This document shows, one piece after another, positions 13,716 to 23,164 of a DNA stretch of 64,000 bases. How positions within the stretch are numbered: the stretch's first letter is position 1; the number at the start of each line of letters is the position of its first letter. Location: positions 1-64,000 of the forward strand of contig NMRA01000154.1 in NCBI GenBank assembly GCA_002633005.1, in the 5' to 3' direction. A program made the position numbers and the translations under genes. The notes under the pieces were generated by a model, which was not told where the DNA came from, did not search any database, and saw nothing but the letters and a program-made list of their open reading frames with translations. Source of the DNA: Phoronis australis. Lineage: Eukaryota; Phoronida; Phoronidae.

Positions 13716-15034
13716 ATGACAACGGCATGGCAAAAGTGAGAATAAACAGTAATAAAATGGATAGAGGGAGGGTTAGGGAGAAACTGAATGAAAAATAGCT
13801 GAGTTGAAAAGAAAATATGGGCGATGGCACAGTCTTGCGACGAGACCAAGGAATTAACTGGTACAAATAAACCAATAGTGGGAGACCAAAAATTGTCACT
13901 GACCCGAGAATCAAAATTTTGGATAAATAAGCCCAACACACTTGAACCTAATGGATTGAACATAAAGACTTCTTAAATTATATCCTTTACTTTTTTCCGC
14001 AACAATGTATCACGCCATATATCAGATGTCAATTATCATAAAATGTTTGATTTTACTTTATTTCTGTTTCTGTTGTTATTATATCCAAAAACTTCTGTGA
14101 TCCATTTTGTTGTTTTATTTACGTATATTTATTCTATTTTTCAACAAAAAGTACGTACGGTAATCGAAAAATTGCTACATATTATTACAATTCCTCAGTT
14201 TATAGTTACCTGTACAATACTTTGGTGACAGGTTGAGTACTGCATCCAAGCGAGCGAAAGTTTCCCTACGTGTCCCTACAATCAGTCGTTGTCCATGTGA
14301 ATAACGTCAGAGATGCACTGAACCTTTTTATGTGTACGAGAGTTTTTCCCAAAGTCAGTAATGGCTTTGACTAAGAACAATTTTGCTGAACGAGCGATCG
14401 GGATTTTTTGGATGATGCAAACTGGTGTTCTTTGTTTATTATATAACAATTCTCGCGTACACGGATAAAGGGAGATTTATTGATTTCCTGTTATCACACA
14501 GTGTAGTCGTGAATGCATTTGCCTCATTAACTCTTCATGAAGTTAGCAATGTTACACTTTGATTCAGACTTGACCCAACGCTGGAGTGATGTCATTTTTT
14601 CTCCATGTTATTCTAATGTAGAGTTCAGATGCCACAATACAGATCCTTGTGCCTAGATAGTTTACATAGGATGCTTAAATATATTGTCTTATATGGTATT
14701 TCACTCGTTAAATATATTCATGTGAGCATATGGACCCGTCTTACTCCTTTTCCCCCTCATCTCGCTCTATTCCATTATTCCCTTGTGTAGGACTACTCGT
14801 CGTTTTTTCAGCCTTCGCATTGGTCTGCTGTTATCACGTGCCTCGAGTTTGGTGAGCTCTTGGCTCTTATAGGCTGATGATTGTCACGTGTCTTTAGGGG
14901 CGTTTTTCTTTGTCATGAATAAGAAAATGAGCAAAACACAAATATTCCATTTGAATCATTTTTATGGTATAAAATTTGAAAATAATAGTGTTATGAGTCC
15001 ATTCTCTCATTCACTCCTCGGCCTTTAACTATCT

Positions 15035-18005
15035 TCAGGTGATCATCTTTGAAACACCTTCAATCTTCTTTATGATTGGCAGCATGTTTTGTGGCCGGCT
15101 TTTTCTGTCATCCGACCGGCATTGCAATCCTAGAAACAGGAGGGTGTATATCGCTTCTTTGTAAATGGCAGGAGTTTTTTCTCGCAAGGTATGACAAACG
15201 TCGATAATGCTAACTCCAAACGAATAAACATCAGTGAGCACGGACGTTAACTCCCCGTTGCGTACCTCGGGTGCCAGGTGCTCACATGTATTGCTGCCGT
15301 ATCTGAATAAAGAGACATCTGTCAGTAGTTACTTGTACTAGCTAAAGACACACTATTAGTAAAACAACCACTACGTCTAGCATCGTTTGCAAGAGGCCCG
15401 TGTCTTGGCTACCTTGCTACAACAAAATAACCAGCCGTGACAATGTTCCGGCCCGTATTGGAATCTGGCCCGTATTGGAATATTCCAATACGGGCACGGC
15501 CCGTATTCAGTGGAATTCCAATACGGGCAGCCCGTATTGGAATAATGCTTTAAAACGATAAATTGACTACAAAACTTTATAATTCGCTATGTTTTCATAA
15601 AATGGAGGTTTCCTTTCATATTTTTAATATAAAACGGACGCCCACAACGTCGTGAAGCTATTAATCCTCAATCTTTGTGCGAGATTGATCGAGGCTAAAT
15701 TCAAAATGGCGGCTATTCCGAGTTGCAGGAGTGCAAGGCAAATAATTGTTAAAATTTAGCTTCTACCAGAACATTTTCGACGAATTTGAATATTGCTATA
15801 TAAAAACAGATCATGCTAAAATATGCTCTTAAGTTTCCACGTATTTTCTACCAACTTTAAAGGTCTACTGTCGCCGATTCCAATACGGGACACACACTCG
15901 ACAGCGGCCCGTATTGGAATCGCGCGGCGATCACAACATCGGCTTNGGCAAGAAATCGTCGCGTGTGGAACGGTAACGGCGAATTTTATCCCATGATTCA
16001 GCATCTCAAGCTCACCTAGCAATCACTTTGATTACTTTTATTTTTGAAAGTGAACGCTAATAAGCGCGAGAAGCATTTGCCATTCCCGTGGTATTGCGTG
16101 ATTTTTGAGTTTCCGTTAGACACCTGGGTCCGTCTACGGAACGCAGCCCCGCTTGAACAGAAAATACTTATCATTCCTACGATTGCAATAGGAAATATAA
16201 TCAAATTTCATCCATGGCAATGCCGGAATTGTAAATATTAACAATCCTTATGTGATTGTTTTTGTACGCCTCATGAACGACCCTCTGACGGTCTGGTTTA
16301 CATGTGTGAGTTGATCAAGTCTTCTATAGGTTAGTACAAGCTCTTCAGTGTACATGTTACAATATTAATTTCCATCTATTTTATGTTTGCTTCTTCTAGT
16401 CGTTTTACTTTTTTGGTTGATTTGAATTGAAACTAGACAAGATTTTTCGACTTTTCATGTTTCTTTCAGATTTTTCTGAGAATCATGTGGATTTTCAAGG
16501 ATCATTGATAACCGAGAGAATGCAAGGACGCTAGGCGTTTGTTCTTAACAAATCCGCTTACCGAAAGCCTTTCTTTATGGTCGCATGTCCAAAATCGATC
16601 AATTTTACTTTATTGGTTTGTCGTTCCACCATTACATTCTCGGTGTGGATATCATTAAGCAATATATCTCTTCTGTGGGCACGATGAACTGCTTTTGCGG
16701 CTTTCAACAATACCTTCACAATTTCTGGAACAGGCAGTGATACCTCGCGCACATTTTCAAGATGGTGGTCTATGTAATCTGCCAGTGTAAAACCGTCTAT
16801 TAGTTCCATGACAAGACCAACTATCGGTGGGGCTTCGTCGTCAACCGTTGGTGTCAAATACAAACCGAACGGTTTAGGGGCGCATCTGTACCGAGCAAGG
16901 ATCCGTAGACATCGATATTCCGTCTCAGCTGTTGAGTTCACGTCGTTTTCATGCACGAAATTTTTTACACAAGCTTTCTGCTCAATGCCCGTTGAGTCAT
17001 TTACGAAAGTCCCAAGGCACACTTTGCCTGAAATCCCTTCGCCGATCACGGCGTAATCCCCGTCTCCTCTTATATCGTATCTACATGTATAAAGAGAAAA
17101 AATGTTGAACCAACTTAGATTTGTCGGTTTAGCTAGTTGGATGCGCTAGGTCAGATTCCTCAATTTCGCGAAGGGGCCGCGCCATTACTGCTAAGAACGT
17201 ATGAGGCAGGTCGATAACACCAGTTCACACGATGCCTGGAGTGTGTTTTTAGGGACTTCTTTTATGATTCCTCGTACTACCCGTTCATCTTAAAACCGGG
17301 CTGTTTACGTATTGTGCGAGGAGTTTGAATTCCGTTAGAGTATTGCAATTATATAGAGAGTCGTTTGTGTTGCTACTACTTATATTTGCATCCAGCTATT
17401 GACTCAAATGTTGGGATTACCCAGAATTCTGAGACTCATAAATTAACAAAAGACATGCAACAAAAGTTCAATTTACTTCAAATTAGTGAGCAATGAAAAT
17501 TAAAAAGTTACCTGAATGCTCTCTTTGCCAGATAAGTAGTCTTTGGCTCCCGTTTTCTGAACATTTTTCTGATCCAATTTTCGTTCACGTCTGCAAGAAT
17601 AGACTGTGGCATGTCTGCGTCAGGTTTTACAGCGATTGGTGATCTTGCGTAATAAGGGGCCCAGTTTCCAACAGAAGGTTGTCTGTGGGACGGCAACTGA
17701 AGAAAACTATCTTCAGCAATCACTCTCGGATTATGCCGGGTCGGCATGCTGAAACAACGGATTCGCCTGCGTTGTTGTTTTTGCGCCGGAGAGATGTGAC
17801 GTCTTCGAAGTTTGGATGCGTTAAACGTGCAGCGTCCATTGACGAATTCAAGCGGTCGACGGATTATGTTTATAACGCACGATTTGGCTTTTCGAATATA
17901 TTTAAACCCAAACGCTCTTCGCAATACATTTGGGTCGCACGACTTTACTTGCCGGAGCTTTGATGACATAAATTTCCTTACTGGATAAGTCTTAGCCCTG
18001 CCCAC
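15035..18005 (-). CDS. Divergent Ser/Thr-type protein kinase
   Basis: Minus-strand exons 18005(or 17969)-17512, 17080-16562 and 15302-15035 join with matching phases (2 and 2) and end in a stop. The middle exon carries the kinase N-lobe and catalytic core: glycine loop IGEGISGKVCLG, a lysine in KACVKNF, hinge MELIDGFTL, catalytic loop LLNDIHTENVMV and KLIDFGHAT. The last exon supplies LAPEV (APE), DVYSFGV (helix F) and a closing DDRKSRP arginine. So all the landmark segments are present, but HRD has become LND and the catalytic-loop lysine is histidine, as in a divergent lineage. The asparagine and DFG aspartate remain, so activity is possible. The first exon encodes a very basic, proline-containing linker. 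The same frame stays open upstream to 18515 except for one TAG (see 18069-18515). The first in-frame ATG within this exon is at 17969. Intron 2 holds a cluster of short inverted repeats. Confidence 0.75.
15451..15920. repeat. Cluster of eight 14-bp GCCCGTATTGGAAT boxes in both orientations
   Basis: Plus-orientation copies lie at about 15451, 15468, 15530 and 15907. Reverse copies lie at about 15482, 15515 and 15877, with a degenerate copy at 15498. The 333-bp AT-rich stretch between 15544 and 15876 is bracketed by facing copies, like a small element with terminal inverted repeats. The cluster sits in the last intron of the kinase gene. Confidence 0.8.
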
Positions 18006-18068
18006 AACGATCCATTGCGCCTGCGTTATGCATTTTGGGACTATAGTGGCGAAGCACGATGTTGATCT

Positions 18069-18515
18069 CTATACTATGCCGTCCTTTACCGCCAATCGCT
18101 GAATCCCTATCTTTGTTTTGGTAATACACGATACTGTTCTGTACTTGATTTTTAATTTAACACCGCGCACGTTGCAACAGAACTCGCCGTAGCATATCCC
18201 GACTCGACGGCAAACTTGAAAACTTAATTTCTGGAAAACGTACGGTACAGAACGGAATAGACGATTGGGGAGATTTGCGTATCTCATCTCTAAGGCATGG
18301 GTGAACATTTTCAACCCGCTGGCAAAAAACTGTATGAGAGAAACAGGCTTTAGCAGCTGCATGAAGTCGAGCGACAGCTCTGGGGGTTTCACCGAGATAT
18401 TCGGCACTGTGACCAGTGGCAGACTTGAAGGTCTAACCCTGTACTTCTTTCTGTCTGTCATGTCGTCGAATGCGACATTTTTTGTAGATTTGTTCGCAAC
18501 AGCTTCTGTGGACAA
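18069..18515 (-). other. Upstream open frame of the kinase gene, ended by one TAG
   Basis: This 149-codon frame is in exactly the same phase as the kinase exon at 18005-17512. The two are separated only by a TAG at 18071-18069 and about 21 open codons. Content is similar in style to the kinase linker: basic, with Leu/Phe/Arg-rich segments (MQLLKPVSLIQFFASGLKMF, PNRLFRSVPYVFQ). A plausible acceptor (caattccag) lies just upstream of 18515. It may be the 5' part of the kinase exon interrupted by a nonsense change or base error, or a separate exon spliced through the weak donor GCG|GTAAAG shortly before the stop. There is no ATG at its beginning. Confidence 0.4.
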
Positions 18516-18928
18516 CTGGAATTGTTTGGAAAAGTGTAATTAATATGGTTTCTACTATTTTGCAGGTCAATGCACCTTCTTCACGCAGTAGACATTTTGA
18601 AAGTGAGCCTCTTTTTAGGTTTTAAAAACAATTGATTCCGCGCTCAATCACAGTGAAAAGTGTGATTTTATCGCAGGCCTCGTTAATTTTTATGTCTCAA
18701 AAATGCGTTGTTATTTTAACTAAAAAGATTCCCACTTTTAAAATGGCGACTACGTGAATAAGATCTATAACCCCTCAGTGTTTGAAAACGTCTTTCAAAG
18801 AAACACATAGCATGACATGTCAAGAAAGGTATATTAGATTCATTTTTAGTTCTAGGGTTGACTTTAGAAATGTTGTTGTGTATTATGTAAAATTAGATCT
18901 TTTATATACTTTTCGCTAATCTGAATCA

Positions 18929-18990
18929 AGGGCGGATTCAGGATTTTGAGTTAGGGAGGTCAGGACCGCCCCCTCCCCCTTCTCGCTTCA
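18929..18990. repeat. Dispersed GGCGGATTCAGG / poly-C repeat
   Basis: Begins GGGCGGATTCAGGATTTTGA and runs into a CCCCCTCCCC tract. The start is the reverse complement of the right end of the copy at 42812-42962, so the family has imperfect terminal inverted repeats. Confidence 0.65.
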
Positions 18991-19350
18991 GAATGAATGC
19001 AGTCTTTATCATTCGCAAGACCGTCCCTACTGACATTTCGATTCCAAAAGCAGTAGTCAATTTGTGTCTTCGCCAGTCTCAGCTGACAATGGCACCGCTC
19101 CACAGTTCAGTTGACATACAGTGTAGCAAGTTCAAGCGCGTTTTGTATATGGACAGAAATCTGATTCACTTTCTAAAGAGACTGATAATCACTTTGAAAA
19201 AATGGGTAATGTTTGGATAACGCTTCATGAAAATTGACCGGTCATCAGTCTCTTGTTACAGGTGGGTTCAAAGGTAATTTAATGTTATACAGTCTATTTT
19301 GATATGGTCAAATGGTGAAATGGTCCGACAGAAAATAACTGTGTCCACTT

Positions 19351-19936
19351 TATGACTTTTTGATATTTTGAAACAGGACAGAGAAAAAAATTACGAAAAC
19401 CAAATTCGTCTGGGCAGATAATGGTTTGAACACATGAATATTCTAGCACATTTTACTATTCAGCAGCGGTTAAGAAAATCCCCACGTGCCTCAAGGGTGT
19501 GCTACAGACTGCTGAATATTCAGCCTTGAGAAAGAGCGCATCGCACGTTACGTGGGGATATTTTGATATATTTTAGTACCGACGCTCGTCATTTTAGTTT
19601 TACTAGTTTTACTATTTTATATTTTCAGCCAAANCCCCCCCCTAAATCCGCCTATGTGACTTTTTGATATTTTGAAACAGGACAGAGAAAAAATTACGAA
19701 AACCAAATTCGTCTGGGCAGATAATGGTTTGAACACATGAATATTCTAGCACATTTTACTATTCAGCAGCAGTTAAGAAAATCCCCACGTGCCTCAAGGG
19801 TGTGCTACAGACTGCTGAATATTCAGCCTTGAGAAAGAGCGCATCGCACGTTACGTGGGGATATTTTGATATATTTTAGTACCGACGCTCGTCATTTTAG
19901 TTTTACTAGTTTTACTATTTTATATTTTCAGCCAAA
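19351..19936. repeat. 280-bp direct duplication around a single N
   Basis: 19351-19633 and 19656-19936 are almost identical (one or two differences seen, e.g. CAGCGG against CAGCAG). The join is AAA-N-CCCCCCCCCTAAATCCGCC, where the C tract and TAAATCCGCC are one end of the dispersed C-rich repeat. This looks like two alleles placed in series by the assembler. Confidence 0.8.
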
Positions 19937-20873
19937 GTTATCTGAAACTGAAGTGGCGACTTCATCAGCTCGACGTTTCGTTACTGGGCGCCGTGATGAT
20001 CGTAGAGTATTGCTGATCAAAGCCGGCGCGCAAAAAACTAAGGATTAATCACCTGAGTATGCGAGAAAAAGTAACGAAGAGTCGAAGCACATTGGAGGAA
20101 TAACCTCACGAGAAAAACCATTGGGACGAAATGGAGTGCGAGATGTGTTGAACATTTTTGGAAATGCCGATATTGCCCGAGTAGACAGCCTGAAGGTTTG
20201 CTTTCATGTCCCGTCTTCTAGGAATAGCCACCATTCAAGCATATTTTAGATTAATATCAACCACAACCTAAAATTATCTTTGAATAACTTATAATAGTTC
20301 TAGTCTTTAACTCATTAACCCAGTGATTGAATCCGTCGCTGAGTGTCAACAGTTTTCTCGACCAGGCGATCGGAAACACACAAGTATAGTAATTATAAAT
20401 TTAACAAAACGCACACAAATTTTCCTATTTCAACATAAACTCTTCCACAGCTCTCCTCGGATAGGTACACTATGGAAATAAAATGTAAAGCATTTTAGAT
20501 AATATTGCAAGAGGGAATTAAGTCCGTGGCCAATATTTTCTCATTTGATGAATTTTTACTTGCCTCATTTTCAAGAATCTCGTCGTCGTCGTCCACTGCC
20601 GTACTCTTCATGCACAAAAGTTGACAACAAAGACATGATAAACATGCACGAAGATTTTTAAGAAATTTACCCATATTAGCATTCGGCAAACTTATTATTT
20701 CAATAGCATTTTAGAAGCGACTTATCTTCATAAAGGCAGCCATGAAAAATGCGCCACAGTGACGTTCTTTATTCTTACGTCACTTTATTGTCTGAGGTCA
20801 AATTAGTAAAGGGCATTTAGTTCATACCCTAACCTTTGTTAACGCAAATATACAGGATTTGAAGCACCAGTCC

Positions 20874-21281
20874 TTGGCCCGGTCTCCAATCTTTTTACTC
20901 GAAATGGAACTCGAAATTAGGTTTGGCATTTTCTGCTCTACTTTTGGGCGAACTCAAGATAAGTGTCTATTATTCTATGCTCGAGTACACAATAACTTAC
21001 GTAGATAATTTATTGCCCTTAGTTCCGCAGGTTGTAAACCCAATATTAAAGTAATAAGTTCGAGTTTGCACTCGAAATTTCGAGTTTTTACTCGAGTTTG
21101 TAGCGCGAATATAAGGGTCTTCAAGGGCAAACTTGAACTAGAAACTCCTATGCATAAACTATACTGTATTTGAGCACAGTCTGATAACCAGTTATCTTAA
21201 GTTCGCACAAAAGGAGCAGAGAAATTGCCAAAAATAGTTTCGAGTTCGTTTCGAGTACTAAGATTAGAGACCGTGCCCTTG
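20874..21281. mobile_element. Foldback/MITE-like element with long (about 75-80 bp) inverted ends
   Basis: The left arm (TTGGCCCGGTCTCCAATCTT, then ACTCGAAAT, TTTGGCA, TTCTGCTC, TTTTG, GCGAACT, AAGATAA) is matched in reverse complement by the right arm ending AGATTAGAGACCGTGCCC. The arms differ at scattered positions. The interior is rich in TCGAG/CTCGA and has no coding capacity. Target-site duplications could not be fixed by eye. Confidence 0.75.
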
Positions 21282-21710
21282 TCTCGAGTGAAATCAACAG
21301 AAAATAAATAAACAGTGACTCTGTCTTGAAACATATTTAATTATACCAAAAACGTTTTGTTTTGATTTAATACTGAATCGTAAAATTGTAGGATTATGAA
21401 ATGCTTGGCTTGCGAAATACTGGGTCTATAAAATACTGGATTGTGAAATAATTACCGCCTTTTTGTACATATTTAGGCATATGCACCTAGGCGCAACCTT
21501 ACATACAGGCTTCTGATATTTTATTTACTGCTGTACTGAAAATTATATAGTACATTTTTTAGCAATTTTCTTCTAGGAACTGTGAGTAATTTTATGTTCA
21601 AAATTGGTAATATATTTGACTTTCCATTTTATGTGTTTCCAAATGGTATCAAAGTCTGTAATTCAATAATCCAACCATTGATCACTAAATGTAACAATAG
21701 TCATGAAAAT

Positions 21711-21925
21711 AAAAAATTGTTCATGTAATGATTTGAAACACAAGATTCATTGTCACTAAATGGCTCTGACAGAAAAATAAGAGCTGGGTTTTGCCTGTCG
21801 AAACGCTGACCAATATCTCCCACGATATGATGTTAAAAATATGAGCTATGTTAGATATACCGGTACGAGGTACTGACCAAAGCTGATTTAAATTGAACAG
21901 TCGTGCCACGATGAGCACTGAATGA
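21711..21925. repeat. Dispersed repeat, relative at 25472-25640
   Basis: Shares ordered blocks with 25472-25640: a GACAGA-AAATA-G stretch, TTAGATAT, GAGGTAC, CTGA-TTAAA-T and AATCGTGCC-C-ATGA (here cagtcgtgccacgatgagc). No coding content. Confidence 0.5.
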
Positions 21926-22076
21926 CCTATGGCAGAAAAGTCTCACTCTGGAAAAGGCTCGCCAGAAACCCAAAAGGCACAACAAAAACAAACAAGTTTA
22001 TACTATTTTGCACATGCGGCCGATCACTAAATGAGCTAGACAGACACGAAACGTTCTGTGTTGGTACCAGCAGTGT

Positions 22077-22487
22077 CCGGTTGCATGAAACAGTCCCAAA
22101 TAATGACTCACCTACGTTCCCTAAATCTTTTGCGAATTTGTTTAGATCTTTACTCACAGTCATTTTATCTTTATTATGAGCTTTTGTTTGAAAAATGACA
22201 TTTTCTAATAATTTAACTAAAATTGAGCCTTTAATTCAGTCAAAATAATTAGGGACTGAGTAGTTGAATTAGGGGCGTTTCATGAAAAGATCCCTACTTG
22301 TTTTCAATAATAATGAGAATCCAATGTTGAGATTACTCTCGATTTGTATCAAAGCCAAAAGCTGGCTTAGTGATGATAATAAAAACAGCATAAGAAAGGA
22401 TAATCAGTGTTTTCATAAGTCCGCAAATACGCAGTAGATTTAGGGAACTTAGTTGAGTCCCTATTTGGGACTGTTTCATGCAACCGG
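22077..22487. mobile_element. MITE, 411 bp, perfect 26-bp terminal inverted repeats
   Basis: The left end starts CCGGTTGCATGAAACAGTCC and its first 26 bases are the exact reverse complement of 22462-22487. The interior (ACATTTTCTAATAAT, CTCTCGATTTGTATCAAAGC, ATACGCAGTAGATTTAGGGA) is non-coding and recurs in the truncated copy at 57492-57882. A clear target-site duplication was not found. Confidence 0.85.
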
Positions 22488-22507
22488 GCACAGAAACCCA
22501 CAAAAAT

Positions 22508-22640
22508 CTCACCCGCGGAATGTTCAGTGGCGGATTTAAGGGGCCATGCCCCCCCCCCCCTAGAATTTTCCCAGATTCCATTTGGCAGTTTGAGGGTGCG
22601 AATGTGTGACGGGCAAAATCTTGGCTAATANCCAAAAAAT
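22508..22640. repeat. Dispersed GGCGGATTTAAGGGG / poly-C repeat copy
   Basis: GTGGCGGATTTAAGGGGCCA, then a 12-C run, then ATTCCATTTGGCAGT and GACGGGCAAAATC, closely matching the copy at 42812. It ends at a single N (22631). Confidence 0.75.
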
Positions 22641-23107
22641 CTTCATCTTGACTCAAGGAAAATTTGCTACCTAGATGATTTTCTAAGTAATCACGTCCTT
22701 TTTAAGGTATCTCACAAGCTGGCAAGCATTTTATTGGATTATAATTATTTCGTATTCAGCAAACACAGTGCGTTAAAATGTCTTTCATTCTGTTAGTTAT
22801 CAACAAAGTCACCGAATATCTCGTGAAATGATATTCATTTGAGTGAAATCGCTATTTCAAAATTTAACGTATCGCCAAAACAAAACAGGATTATACATCA
22901 AAACATGACGTACACATTTTGGAACAACCCATCAGACTTTCAAAACATGCTAGCAGTTACCTAAAATTTACTAATGGAAATTTTTCCGAAAATACGCCGA
23001 TACGTTTTCTTACTTTTGATTGGGCCTATGCATGTATTTTCGTGAATTCCTGGTAATTGTGCGCTTTGGATGTGTGGGGCTATATCAGTTTAAATCATGT
23101 TGGCATT

Positions 23108-23142
23108 TGACGTGTTGGTGACGTCGAACTATTCGTGACGTA
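23108..23142 (+). promoter_or_regulatory. Three TGACGT (CRE/ATF-like) sites upstream of the orphan gene
   Basis: TGACGT occurs at 23108, 23119 (as TGACGTCG, one base from a full CRE palindrome) and 23136 (TGACGTAT), all within 57 bases before the ATG at 23165. Clustering of three bZIP-type core sites is unlikely by chance in AT-rich DNA. Whether they lie in the promoter or in the 5' untranslated region is not known. Confidence 0.45.
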
Positions 23143-23164
23143 TCCACTTGCCAAATTTTTCAAA

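Larger units (their letters stand above)
11241..15034. other. Intergenic, no gene seen
   Basis: Low-complexity, AT-rich sequence without recognisable coding exons. It contains a diverged relative of the foldback element (11435-11680) and an AT-rich imperfect tandem repeat (13522-13715). Open frames of 60-110 codons around 13.6-14.2 kb are hydrophobic only because the DNA is T-rich. Confidence 0.55.
18516..23107. other. Intergenic repeat-rich block
   Basis: No gene seen. It holds C-rich dispersed repeats at 18929 and 22508, a duplication around a single N (19351-19936), a foldback element (20874-21281), a dispersed repeat (21711-21925) and a MITE with 26-bp perfect termini (22077-22487). A 65-codon minus-strand frame at 20495-20689 has no recognisable feature. 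Confidence 0.55.

Noticed and set aside
13631-14228. Hydrophobic frames around 13.6-14.2 kb as membrane proteins
   Set aside because: Hydrophobicity reflects T-rich DNA, and part of the region is an AT-rich tandem repeat.
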